From assembly GCA_035771165.1 (NCBI GenBank), contig JAWNZC010000103.1, positions 1,731,501 through 1,795,500 of the forward strand: a stretch of DNA of 64,000 nt. The letters run 5' to 3'. The translations under genes and the position numbers were made by a program. Positions 7,479-14,663 of the stretch are shown in pieces. This DNA is from Paragorgia papillata (lineage: Eukaryota > Cnidaria > Anthozoa > Scleralcyonacea > Coralliidae). Below the pieces are notes generated by a model. The model was not told the DNA's origin and did not search any database. It saw nothing but the letters and a program-made list of their open reading frames with translations. How positions within the stretch are numbered: the stretch's first letter is position 1; the number at the start of each line of letters is the position of its first letter.

Positions 7479-8252
7479 ATGACTCAAATGTTAGATATTA
7501 ACATAAAAATTTCGCCAACTTTTAACCTTTTCTTGGAAAACCATAAAAATGGTCCTAATACCAGCCGTTGTTGTAACCAAAGACTGGAAGAAATGGATGG
7601 AAACATATTTTGTCCAAAATGCGGAATGGAGCATGGACCATTGTTCAAACACGGTTTTGTGGGATTTATAAACAAATTTAGAAAGGGTTCGGATTTCGTA
7701 AATAGCCTTAACGTTAAAAAAATGAAGGAAATGTACCTAAAAATATTACCAGAAATTGTAGAAGAACCACCCATTAACCCTTACAGCAAAAAAAGTAAAT
7801 ATTTGACTTGTTTTCACAGATACGATCCCAAAGGTTTATGCAAATGCAACACACTCAGATGTTTGTACAAGTGTGAAAAATACAGATGTTTGTGTAAATG
7901 TGATAAACCAATATGTATCTGTACCTGTCCAACCCAAAACCCAATAAAACCTCAAAAAGATCCAAAATTTCTTGTATTAAAACTTATAGAATATTTTGAC
8001 AAATCTTTTGAAACCCTTAAAGAACAAGGTTTGATTACAAGGCGACCTAACAAAAAACATGTATTGTATGCCATTCTTGCAATATGTCAAAGAGATCTTT
8101 TAAAAACTTTAACAATACCACCATTTAAAGATCCAGAAAAATCTTTTGGGAAAATAGAATATATTTTAAATTTTGAAGTTGCTAAAAAAGAGCCCAGAAC
8201 AGAATCCAGTATTATGTTAAAAAATCTTAAAAAATTAAATTTAATATCTTAA
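7479..8252 (+). CDS. Cys-rich zinc-binding protein, candidate viral transcription factor
   Basis: 257 aa with two metal-binding regions. The first (residues 31-49, CCNQRLEEMDGNIFCPKCG) ends in the CPKCG knuckle typical of TFIIB-like zinc ribbons, although its first half shows adjacent Cys instead of CxxC. The second (about 112-148) is a repeated CxC/CxxxC array (CKC, CLYKC, CLCKC, CICTC). The C-terminal 100 residues are helical (HVLYAILAICQRDLL). Zinc-ribbon factors of the TFIIB/VLTF3 kind are known in large DNA viruses, which makes a transcription role plausible here, where genes share an unusual start motif. That link is inference. A nucleic-acid chaperone or metallothionein-like role cannot be excluded. 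Confidence 0.5.
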   Translation: MTQMLDINIKISPTFNLFLENHKNGPNTSRCCNQRLEEMDGNIFCPKCGMEHGPLFKHGFVGFINKFRKGSDFVNSLNVKKMKEMYLKILPEIVEEPPINPYSKKSKYLTCFHRYDPKGLCKCNTLRCLYKCEKYRCLCKCDKPICICTCPTQNPIKPQKDPKFLVLKLIEYFDKSFETLKEQGLITRRPNKKHVLYAILAICQRDLLKTLTIPPFKDPEKSFGKIEYILNFEVAKKEPRTESSIMLKNLKKLNLIS

Positions 8253-8278
8253 ACATTTTCTTTAAAAATTCTTTTTTT

Positions 8279-8305
8279 AATTCCTAGTTTTTTTAACTAG
8301 AAATT
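8279..8305. terminator. Hairpin between convergent genes
   Basis: CTAGTT-TTTTT-AACTAG (8284-8300) forms a perfect 6-bp stem, extended by 4 more pairs after one mismatch. It lies between the convergent stops at 8252 (plus) and 8334 (minus), so it could end both transcripts. Confidence 0.5.
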
Positions 8306-8333
8306 ATGAAATTTTTAACATTGTTTGTTGGAC

Positions 8334-8729
8334 CTAAACAAATCTTGACAACAACCATCCAACACCTGTTCCAGAAAGTGTTACAGCAATAATTTGGTAT
8401 TTTTCCATTTCTTCGCTTGGTTGGTAAAAATCCTCAAGTTTTGGTTCAACTGAAATTTCTTGTATCCTTTGAAGTTCTTGGAATGCTTTTGATGTGTCTT
8501 GCATATTGTACCCAGCAGTCCTTATTTCATCCTGTAATTCTCTTTGTCTGTCCTTCCTTTTAATTTATTTTTCAAAAAACTTTTCTTTAGCTTTTTGAAG
8601 TTCTTCTGTTGCCAAATTATGTCTTTTTGCCTCTTTGGCAAAACCATCTTTGTTAAATGACTGAAACAAATATCTGGCGCCTGCAAAGGCAATTGCGTTA
8701 AACAATCCTCCTGCTACCATTGATGCCAT
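8334..8729 (-). pseudogene. Conserved Polinton small membrane protein, interrupted by one in-frame TAA
   Basis: The ATG at 8729 (after TTTTAATAA) opens MASMVAGGLFNAIAFAGARY.., the N-terminus of a small protein I recognise as recurrent in cnidarian Polintons (hydrophobic start, then a KRH.LA.E.LQKA helix, then a C-terminal TM). Codon 55 (8565-8567) is TAA. The same frame then stays open for 76 more codons, through a coiled coil and a C-terminal TM (IIAVTLSGTGVGWLLSRF), to TAG at 8334. The frame is preserved, so the break is a substitution, not an indel. Either the gene is dead or only the 54-aa N-terminal part is made. In the family the two hydrophobic ends suggest a small capsid or membrane component; its function is unknown. 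Confidence 0.65.
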
Positions 8730-8877
8730 TTATTAAAATTTCTTATTTGGATAATAAGAGATTTGGAAGTAAAATACAAGATTACTGAATACGTTAGAAA
8801 ACTTGAGTCCAAAAAGAAAAACAACAACAAAATTCCGGCAGCAAAAAAGTCTTCTTTATCTTTTTCTTTTTCAAATA

Positions 8878-8908
8878 TGTTACCATATCCTTTTTGGATA
8901 TGGTTACA
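8878..8908. terminator. Gene-end hairpin, 12 of 13 bp paired
   Basis: TGTTACCATATCC / GGATATGGTTACA pair at 12 of 13 positions around a TTTTT loop. The hairpin starts 9 nt beyond the stop of the minus gene ending at 8917. Confidence 0.55.
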
Positions 8909-8916
8909 TTGTTTGT

Positions 8917-9354
8917 TTAATCACTCATGGGTCCTTCTTCAATTATTGGAAGTCTTTCTCGTGGGGGTTCCTCAACCTTATTTAAAAGTTTTATTTGAAA
9001 TTGTGGGAACCTTTCTTTGTTCTTGTTTACAAATACCTGGTTAATCTCTACTTTCATGTCAACATAGCACAGTCCTTTTTTGAGATCTTTCTTGTTTTTT
9101 TCGCTTAGCTCCCCTTCTTTGATGTTAAAAGAAAGAATATTGCCAAAATCACCAAAAAGTGGTGTGTTGTTTTTGGTTGGCTTAAGTTGGTCCCATGCTG
9201 TTGTTACCTTTTCACAGTTTTCTTCACTCAGTTGAACTGTCAATCTGAACCCATCTGCTGGTTTACCTTTAAATGTTTTAGGTTTTAGTCCAAAGCACTT
9301 GGTTTGTTTAAATTTTAATGTGATTGGTTGTTCCAATTTTTCAAATACGTTCAT
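8917..9354 (-). CDS. Hypothetical Polinton protein, possible OB-fold/ssDNA-binding
   Basis: 145 aa from the ATG at 9354 (MNVFEKLEQPITLKFK). The frame opens further upstream only with a non-ATG codon. It has alternating beta-like segments and ends in a polar tail (PPRERLPIIEEGPMSD). The central part (GFRLTVQLSEENCEKVTTAWDQLKP) and the closing strands (KKGLCYVDMKVEINQVFVNK) recall the five-stranded barrels of viral single-strand DNA-binding proteins, and an ssDNA-binding protein would be expected beside protein-primed replication. No diagnostic residue proves it. TAATAATAATAAAAG precedes the start region and a strong hairpin follows the stop, so it seems to be its own transcription unit. Confidence 0.5.
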   Translation of the reverse strand: MNVFEKLEQPITLKFKQTKCFGLKPKTFKGKPADGFRLTVQLSEENCEKVTTAWDQLKPTKNNTPLFGDFGNILSFNIKEGELSEKNKKDLKKGLCYVDMKVEINQVFVNKNKERFPQFQIKLLNKVEEPPRERLPIIEEGPMSD

Positions 9355-9429
9355 ACTTCTTTCTCTTTTATTATTATTATTTTTTAAAAAATGAAAACTC
9401 AATTTAAGTAAAAAAAAGTTTTTTTAAAA

Positions 9430-9663
9430 CTAAACTTTCTTTTCAGGATCCACATTTTTTGGTACATATCCTTTTTCTTGTGCCATTTTTACTATAAATA
9501 ATCCAGCTGCAACTGCAACTCCAAGTTTGGCTGTTTCTTTGAGACTTGCTGGCGCTGCTAGGGACTGTCCTGTTAGCTTTTTGGAAACCATACTTACTCC
9601 AACAGCTGAAAATGTAATTAAAGCTGCTTCATACAAATCATTTAAAACTTCGCTCTTATTCAT
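9430..9663 (-). CDS. Small two-TM Polinton membrane protein
   Basis: 77 aa. It has two hydrophobic helices (about 12-26, ALITFSAVGVSMVS, and 46-62, LGVAVAAGLFIVKMAQ) separated by a Pro-rich turn (GQSLAAPASLK), and ends in a basic tail. I recognise the plan (YEAA..TFS.VGVSM.SKK.. then a second helix, then ..GY.P) as conserved among cnidarian Polintons. The ATG at 9663 follows CCTTAATAA exactly. Its role is unknown; a virion inner-membrane or holin-like function is conceivable. Poly(A)/poly(T) inverted repeats at about 9379-9428 follow the stop but are too simple to call a terminator. Confidence 0.55.
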   Translation of the reverse strand: MNKSEVLNDLYEAALITFSAVGVSMVSKKLTGQSLAAPASLKETAKLGVAVAAGLFIVKMAQEKGYVPKNVDPEKKV

Positions 9664-9678
9664 TTATTAAGGTAAAAA

Positions 9679-9705
9679 ATTTTGTAGTTTTAAAAACTAC
9701 AAAAT
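9679..9705. terminator. Gene-end hairpin, 13-bp perfect inverted repeat
   Basis: ATTTTGTAGTTTT / AAAACTACAAAAT are perfect inverted repeats separated by one base. The repeat lies 20 nt beyond the stop of the minus gene ending at 9725 and before the ATG at 9663. Confidence 0.55.
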
Positions 9706-9724
9706 ATTATTAAAAACTAAGGGT

Positions 9725-9919
9725 TTAAATAAAAAGATTTGCTTGCAGAGTTTCTGTTAGGTTTACAAAGTTCTTTAAAGCTACTATTAAGTCATTAAAC
9801 ACCACTTTTAAGTTTTTTGAATTTTGGTCATTTTCATTATTTAAAGTTGCTTTTAAGTTTTCCAAGTTATTTATTGCCTTTTTAACATCTTTTAAATTTT
9901 GGTTAACATTATTAATCAT
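9725..9919 (-). CDS. Small coiled-coil protein
   Basis: 64 aa, almost wholly helical with heptad spacing of Leu/Val/Ile (VNQNLKDVKKAINNLENLKATL..) and Asn/Lys-rich surfaces. There are no Cys and no TM. The start at 9919 follows CAATAAAGAC. It directly follows the penton-like gene (24 nt apart) and precedes a hairpin, making it the last gene of the capsid block (MCP, ATPase, penton-like, coiled coil). A trimeric or dimeric cement or assembly factor is plausible by position only. Confidence 0.4.
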   Translation of the reverse strand: MINNVNQNLKDVKKAINNLENLKATLNNENDQNSKNLKVVFNDLIVALKNFVNLTETLQANLFI

Positions 9920-9943
9920 GTCTTTATTGTAGTTTAATTTTTT

Positions 9944-10587
9944 TCATATTTCAAAATTTTTTGGACATAAAAAGATTTCAAGAAGAATATTTCCAACATT
10001 ATTGTCAATTTTAAATTTAAGTTCGTTGTAAATACCATTGTCTAACATGGCTACAGAATTAATGTTATCAAACTTCTCAACAGAACCCTTCAATATTTGT
10101 TTTGTTGTAATTGGGAGTACAGCAGCAGTTCTATCCCGCCTTCCAGAAAATGAGGTTTTTGTTCCATCAATCATGTTGCAAGTTTTGCATACAAATCTCA
10201 TTCCAAGATTTATGTTAACTGTTTCTGGGCTGACTTGGTTTGCTCCTTTTTTAATTATTGTTGTTTCTGGATATCCTAGCAAAGGACCAAGTTTAAGTAG
10301 GGAAAGGTTTTCTGTTGGTGATATTCTAATTTTGCAGCTATATGGAAGTAATTCAGATTTTATACCATTGTCCTTTAATTTTCTCATAATCATGCCAACA
10401 GTCCAATAACCATTGTAGAAACTGACTTTTTTTGTCCATGCATAATATGTGTTGGACTTGTTAGGTTATTAAAATTCCAAAACACTGTTGCATTTTTCAC
10501 TATCATTTTAGTGTCTTCAATGATTAAAGGATCTTCGAATTTAACAGTTGTTTCACCGTTTTTAAGTAAGATTCTTAGGTTCCTCAT
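9944..10587 (-). CDS. Penton-like minor capsid protein, two ORFs joined by a possible -1 frameshift
   Basis: Two overlapping minus frames: 10390-10587 (65 aa) and 9944-10393 (149 aa), overlapping as ATGA. In the first frame, codons 52-54 read CAA AAA AAG, which contains the heptamer A AAA AAG (10426-10432), a classic -1 slippery site. Shifting back one base there leads straight into the second frame, open through its ATG without a stop, and would give about 214 aa. The content is beta-rich, with a CKTCNM knuckle in the second part. The position directly after the packaging ATPase is where Polintons carry the single jelly-roll penton gene. The frame break also coincides with an A7 run, so a one-base sequencing or mutational indel is an equal alternative. 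The penton identity is inferred from context. Confidence 0.55.
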
Positions 10588-11218
10588 TTATTGTATCCCC
10601 AAAAATAATTTGGTAATTGTATGGATGAATTAGATTAATTTCTAGTCTTGAATATTTTTGGGATTTTAATATTTCTTTGATTTTTTTCTCTTCTTCTTTT
10701 GGAATGTCTAGGTAATCATCTAAGATTATCTGCATGTCTTTTCTGTTTGGGTTATAAAATGTAACAAGTTTTGAAATATTTTCCCGATATGGTTTCGCAA
10801 TGCTTGTCAGTTGTTGGGTAAGAACTGCTGTACTGATATCCATATGTCTAGCACTAAAACCAAGTTTGACAAATTCACTAGTCCTGTTTTTAACAGATTG
10901 TCCAGAAGCACAATCATCTAAAATAATTAAGCTTGGGGATCCTTTGCAAAATTCCACAACATATTTTAAAAAATCTTCGGACTCATCTTGGTCGCAAGGG
11001 ATTACAAAAAATCTTGGATCATTAAGGTGTTCCCATTCAAGATATGTTTTGTTCCATTCAAAAGTAGGACAAATTAAAAATATATTCTCAAACTGTTTTG
11101 GGGTTTCAGACAACATTTTTAGCAAATAGTGAGTTTTCCCACAACTTGTCATCCCAACAATGATCATATTAAATGGTTTAATGGTGTTTGGGGGTCTCAC
11201 TTTGTTCGAGGGTTCCAT
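10562..11218 (-). CDS. FtsK/HerA-family DNA-packaging ATPase
   Basis: 218 aa. The Walker A motif GMTSCGKT is at residues 22-29, Walker B LIILDD at 97-102, and a TAVLTQQL sensor-like segment near 130-137. This order and the short length match the A32-like packaging ATPases of Polintons, virophages and related viruses, which pump the genome into the capsid. The ATG at 11218 follows TAAAATAAAA. It begins 7 nt after the MCP stop and overlaps the penton-like gene by 26 nt, the standard capsid-gene block. All motif residues are intact. Confidence 0.92.
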   Translation of the reverse strand: MEPSNKVRPPNTIKPFNMIIVGMTSCGKTHYLLKMLSETPKQFENIFLICPTFEWNKTYLEWEHLNDPRFFVIPCDQDESEDFLKYVVEFCKGSPSLIILDDCASGQSVKNRTSEFVKLGFSARHMDISTAVLTQQLTSIAKPYRENISKLVTFYNPNRKDMQIILDDYLDIPKEEEKKIKEILKSQKYSRLEINLIHPYNYQIIFGDTINEEPKNLT

Positions 11219-11225
11219 TTTTATT

Positions 11226-12437
11226 TTAGTAATTTACACTCTGAAATTCTCCTCCTTGGACTTTTAAAAGTCCATCTGAAAGGATGAAAACATGGCATTT
11301 AAGGTCTGCTGATGTTGCCTTTTTCTGGATCTCCAACATGATTCCGGATTGGATTGTCAAAAGCTTGGTGCCATCTCCATAAACATCGTTGTCATTAATG
11401 GATCTAAGATCTACAACAAGTGCAAATTTTTCTTCTGTAAAGAACTCCTCAGCTTGAATAGTTGGGTAATCTGTTTGTCTGAAAAGTCGTTCAGCCTCTT
11501 CAAACAACCTCCGTTTTGGAATTCCTTGGGAGTAAATACTGTTTGGAACCCCTTCAATAGTAATTTTTACATTTTCAATGTTTGGGTAAACAAACTCTTC
11601 TGATCCATCTCGGGAAGCTTTTGTAAACAGCATTACAACAGCCTTCATGCTCTTTCTTGGTAAATTAATGGTTTCGTTGATTAAAGTTGTTGCTCTTGCC
11701 CATGGTGAGGTTTTCATCAAAGTTACATGTTCAAAGGAAAGGGCTCTACCCACTTGGTAGGAAGATTCTATTTCTCCAACTAGGGAAAAGTTTGTAATGG
11801 TTTCATACTCAAGTTCGATATTTTCAAGTGAGTAACCAGCCACAGATTGACTACTTTGGGCTTTCATAATGTTAACCCCTTTTGGTAGTGTAATAATATA
11901 TTGTAAGTCATTTGCCATGCTGTGGGGGGCATATAACCCATGATCCTTTAAAATTTTGCCCAACTGGATTCGCTGTTTTGTTCCGTAAACAGCTGCATAT
12001 GAGTCGGAAGAGGCATCATCAGATTTAGAAATAAGTTTTCTTTGGTTTTCTGTAGCAATACCATCTTCGATCATATTGGCTCTTTCGTGTTTGTCCATCC
12101 ACAAGTCCTTGTATGTTCCCAGAAGGCTTTCTCCTGTGTTGTCATATACTTTTTCACCTGCAAACCTGACTTCCAGTCGTTCTTGTAGCTGTTTTGCAAG
12201 ATTGTTATTAAACCAAGATTTGGTATTTTTGTTCTTAAAGTCAAACAGAAGAAACATCTTGTCAGGAACTAAGGTTGCACCAGGTTTAAGTTTTGGAATG
12301 TGTATGTAAATTACTTCTCCTTCATTAGCTGAATTAGGGTTAAAAGTAATTACATTTCGGGCTCGTTCACCGGTTATTGAACTTTTGTGTAAACGGTTAT
12401 AACCAGGAATTAGTTTAACTTCTCTTTCGGTATTCAT
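11226..12437 (-). CDS. Major capsid protein (double jelly-roll type)
   Basis: 403 aa, beta-rich throughout, with no TM and no catalytic motif. The N-terminal pattern (FNP.SANEGEVIYIHIPKLKPGATLVPDKMFLLFDF..) and the adjacent packaging ATPase identify it as the Polinton/adintovirus-type major capsid protein. The family forms trimeric double jelly-roll capsomers of an icosahedral capsid. It is shorter than many Polinton capsid proteins but has no frameshift, so it appears complete. It starts at 12437 after GTATAATAA and is followed 7 nt later by the ATPase gene. The fold is inferred from family knowledge; a structure prediction would be decisive. Confidence 0.8.
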   Translation of the reverse strand: MNTEREVKLIPGYNRLHKSSITGERARNVITFNPNSANEGEVIYIHIPKLKPGATLVPDKMFLLFDFKNKNTKSWFNNNLAKQLQERLEVRFAGEKVYDNTGESLLGTYKDLWMDKHERANMIEDGIATENQRKLISKSDDASSDSYAAVYGTKQRIQLGKILKDHGLYAPHSMANDLQYIITLPKGVNIMKAQSSQSVAGYSLENIELEYETITNFSLVGEIESSYQVGRALSFEHVTLMKTSPWARATTLINETINLPRKSMKAVVMLFTKASRDGSEEFVYPNIENVKITIEGVPNSIYSQGIPKRRLFEEAERLFRQTDYPTIQAEEFFTEEKFALVVDLRSINDNDVYGDGTKLLTIQSGIMLEIQKKATSADLKCHVFILSDGLLKVQGGEFQSVNY

Positions 12438-12458
12438 TTATTATACCCAAAAATTTGT

Positions 12459-12683
12459 TTAGTTCTCTGAAATTAAACAATCAAAATCTGACCAAAGATG
12501 GTAACAATAGTCTTCATCATAGTTTAGATCATATTTACTATATAACAACCAAAGTTTATACCCATCATTGCTTCCTTTTGAAATAAGGTATATAAGTTTT
12601 CCAATGTTAAACCAGGTTTGACTCTTAAAAACACATTCGGTTGCGTAACTGCGAAGCGTCAGCGAAGCCCTGTTTACGATCAT
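12459..12683 (-). CDS. Short PriCT-like (primase C-terminal) fragment or stand-alone small protein
   Basis: 74 aa. Residues 20-70 (FKSQTWFNIGKLIYLI..GYKLWLLYSKYDLNYDE) carry the W..IG..L......YKLW..YS..S.. pattern of the PriCT domain at the C-terminus of many viral primases, but no primase catalytic domain is attached. The N-terminal 20 residues are encoded by an unusual GC-rich stretch (GCGAAGCGTCAGCGAAGCC region) unlike the AT-rich surroundings. It lies directly upstream of the capsid gene (21 nt). It may be a remnant or an exapted domain. Confidence 0.4.
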   Translation of the reverse strand: MIVNRASLTLRSYATECVFKSQTWFNIGKLIYLISKGSNDGYKLWLLYSKYDLNYDEDYCYHLWSDFDCLISEN

Positions 12684-12699
12684 ATTTTGTTTATTGAAT

Positions 12700-12721
12700 T
12701 CCTATCCTGTTATGGATAGGA
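12700..12721. terminator. Gene-end hairpin, 8-bp stem
   Basis: TCCTATCC / GGATAGGA around a TGTTAT loop, 20 nt beyond the stop of the minus gene ending at 12742. Confidence 0.5.
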
Positions 12722-12741
12722 TTTCCTTTTTAGAAAATTTT

Positions 12742-13137
12742 TTAAAGATCATATTGGGAAAGGTCTTTGTAAACTGTTTTTACCCTAGGAATTTTGTCCT
12801 GTCCAGGGTCCTTGCAGTTTTGGGCTTTTGGCTGGTCCTTTTTTATCCAATTACTGTATGCAATGTAAGTTAGTAGAAGTGTACAACAAGTTCCAAGTAT
12901 TGTTCCAGTAAATGTTATTAAAGACCCCGAAGACATTTTTTCGGCTTCTTCTGGGATTGTTTCCAACTGTTGTTTTTTCTTTAGTTTTGCAGCCCTACTT
13001 ATTGCAGCCAGTTTTTTTCCTTGGGCAACTCTTTTTGGATTTTTAATATGAACAGGTGGAGGGGTTTTTGTAATAGTTTGTTTTTCTTCACTTTGTTTCA
13101 CTTCGTTCGGCTTCGCTTTACTTTGTTCTGCTTCCAT
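12742..13137 (-). CDS. Basic single-pass membrane protein of Polinton
   Basis: 131 aa. The N-terminal half is Lys/Glu/Gln-rich, with a VKNPKRVAQGKKLAAISRAAK-like basic core that I recognise as recurrent in cnidarian Polintons. One TM helix lies at about 73-95 (LITFTGTILGTCCTLLLTYIAY), followed by a short polar tail. The PNEVKQSEEK segment is encoded by DNA similar to the GC-rich repeat seen in two other genes of the element. The ATG at 13137 follows CAAATATAA. A nucleic-acid-contacting membrane anchor is a reasonable guess; nothing proves it. Confidence 0.5.
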   Translation of the reverse strand: MEAEQSKAKPNEVKQSEEKQTITKTPPPVHIKNPKRVAQGKKLAAISRAAKLKKKQQLETIPEEAEKMSSGSLITFTGTILGTCCTLLLTYIAYSNWIKKDQPKAQNCKDPGQDKIPRVKTVYKDLSQYDL

Positions 13138-13160
13138 TTATATTTGTTTAAAATTTGTTT

Positions 13161-13227
13161 AAATTTGTTTAACAACTAGTTTAAAATTTGTTTAACAACT
13201 AGTTTAAATTTGTTTAACAACTAGTTT
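13161..13227. repeat. Three tandem 22-23-bp repeats containing AACTAGTT
   Basis: Three near-identical copies (13161-13182, 13183-13205, 13206-13227) of AAATTTGTTTAACAACTAGTTT, with an internal AACTAGTT palindrome. They sit between the start of the gene at 13137 and the stop of the broken small gene at 13238. This could be a regulatory or gene-end element. Confidence 0.7.
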
Positions 13228-13237
13228 AAAAGTTATT

Positions 13238-13453
13238 TTAGTACACAATATCATATATACCTATCCGTGTTAGCATTTTTATTGGGTTTTCATTGGGGTG
13301 TAAATAATTACAAATATTTTTATGGTTTGTGTTGTAATATATCTCTTCTATGGAGTTGTCTGTTGCTGTTTTAAGAACAGCCTTAACCAAAACACATTGG
13401 TGTCCAAATTTGCATACTTTGGTTAAAACTTTTGAAAATTATTTTTTATCCAT
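13238..13453 (-). pseudogene. Small Polinton gene broken by an early TAA
   Basis: An ATG at 13453, after TTAATAAA, gives MDKK and then TAA (13439-13441). The same frame then runs open for another 66 codons to TAA at 13238-13240. The downstream peptide (FSKVLTKVCKFGHQCVLVKA..) is non-repetitive, with ordinary composition. The start lies 5 nt after the stop of the collagen-like gene, in the same context as other starts of this element. This looks like a ~71-aa gene inactivated by a single substitution. No family is recognised. Confidence 0.4.
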
Positions 13454-13457
13454 TTTA

Positions 13458-14657
13458 TTAATTAATCTTAAGTAGGTTAATCTCAACATCCCACACATTG
13501 AAAAACAGGAAGGTATAGTCATCACCAATCGTACCAGAATAGCTATGCAAAGATATTTTGTTTCCCTTTATTATGGATGCAATACCTTCGCAAAATATAT
13601 GGTGGGGAAGATTTTCGTTATATGTTTTTCCCATGGTTATAGCTTCCAAATCCGCAAGTTTGTTTGATCTTATGCTAACATCTCCATGGTAAAGGTTTGT
13701 TTTTAGATCAAAATATGCATTGTAAGTAGAACCATCCCACCATGAAGATTTTTTACTTTGTTGATCTATTTTATGTCCATCTGGTTGTAGTAAAAACCAA
13801 TATTTTATTAAATATTTTCCAGATTCCGCTACTGTAAATGATAGCATAGTGCTGTTGTTATTACTGTTATCCCAACTACCTGCTTTGTGGTTTGTTTTCC
13901 CACTATCTTTTTTGTACTTTTTTACCTGTGTAAAATTTCCAGCTTGTCCCGTGGCCCCTGTAACCCCTCTTAAACCTCTGAGTCCTCTTAGTCCGGTTGA
14001 TCCTTTTGGTCCTGGTAGTCCTTGGATTCCTTTGTCTCCTTTGTCTCCTTGGGATCCTTTGGAGCCTTGGGAACCTTGTGGACCTTGGGGTCCTTGTGGA
14101 CCTGTTGTCCCAGTGTTTCCCCTGTTTCCTTTTGCTCCATCATCACCAGGATCTCCTTTGTCTCCTTTTTGAGCTGATGCGCCTGCCATACCTTTGTCTC
14201 CTTTGTCTCCTTTGTCTCCTTTGGAACCTTTTGAACCTTGGGTTCCATGGTCTCCTTTGTCTCCTTTGGAACCTGTTGCACCTGTTACACCCGCTAAACC
14301 CCTGTCTCCTTTGTCTCCTTTAAGTCCTTGAAGTCCTCTAATACCATTGTTTCCTTGTGGGCCTGTTGCCCCAGTGTTACCTTTGTCTCCTTTGTCTCCT
14401 TTGTCTCCTTTGTCTCCTTTTTGGGCTGATGCACCTGCTAAACCTTTGTCTCCTTTATCTCCTTTGGTGCCTGCTAAACCTTGGGGTCCTTGGTTTCCTC
14501 TGTCTCCTTTGTCTCCTTTTGAACCTGCTAGTCCTTTGTCTCCTTTGTCTCCTTTGGCACCTGTATCTCCTTGGGGTCCTGCATCACCTTGGGGTCCCTG
14601 TTCACCGGATCCATAACCGGGATAATCTGGATCGTCATATCCATAGTAATAACTCAT
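13458..14657 (-). CDS. Collagen-like fibre protein with C1q/TNF-like head
   Basis: 399 aa in three parts. Residues 1-16 are a Tyr/Gly-rich leader (MSYYYGYDDPDYPGYG). Residues about 17-243 are Gly-X-Y collagen triplets (about 75, dominated by GDK and GPQ, with GASAQKG interruptions). The C-terminal 155 residues are globular, with strand patterns such as FTVAESGKYLIKYWFLL that recall C1q/TNF-like jelly rolls. A collagen triple helix capped by a trimeric head would make a rod projecting from the capsid. The leader is nearly identical to that of the next gene upstream, suggesting a common socket. The Gly-X-Y DNA is GC-richer and highly repetitive, consistent with slippage or host capture. Receptor binding is inferred. 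Confidence 0.75.
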   Translation of the reverse strand: MSYYYGYDDPDYPGYGSGEQGPQGDAGPQGDTGAKGDKGDKGLAGSKGDKGDRGNQGPQGLAGTKGDKGDKGLAGASAQKGDKGDKGDKGDKGNTGATGPQGNNGIRGLQGLKGDKGDRGLAGVTGATGSKGDKGDHGTQGSKGSKGDKGDKGDKGMAGASAQKGDKGDPGDDGAKGNRGNTGTTGPQGPQGPQGSQGSKGSQGDKGDKGIQGLPGPKGSTGLRGLRGLRGVTGATGQAGNFTQVKKYKKDSGKTNHKAGSWDNSNNNSTMLSFTVAESGKYLIKYWFLLQPDGHKIDQQSKKSSWWDGSTYNAYFDLKTNLYHGDVSIRSNKLADLEAITMGKTYNENLPHHIFCEGIASIIKGNKISLHSYSGTIGDDYTFLFFNVWDVEINLLKIN

Positions 14658-14663
14658 GTTTAT

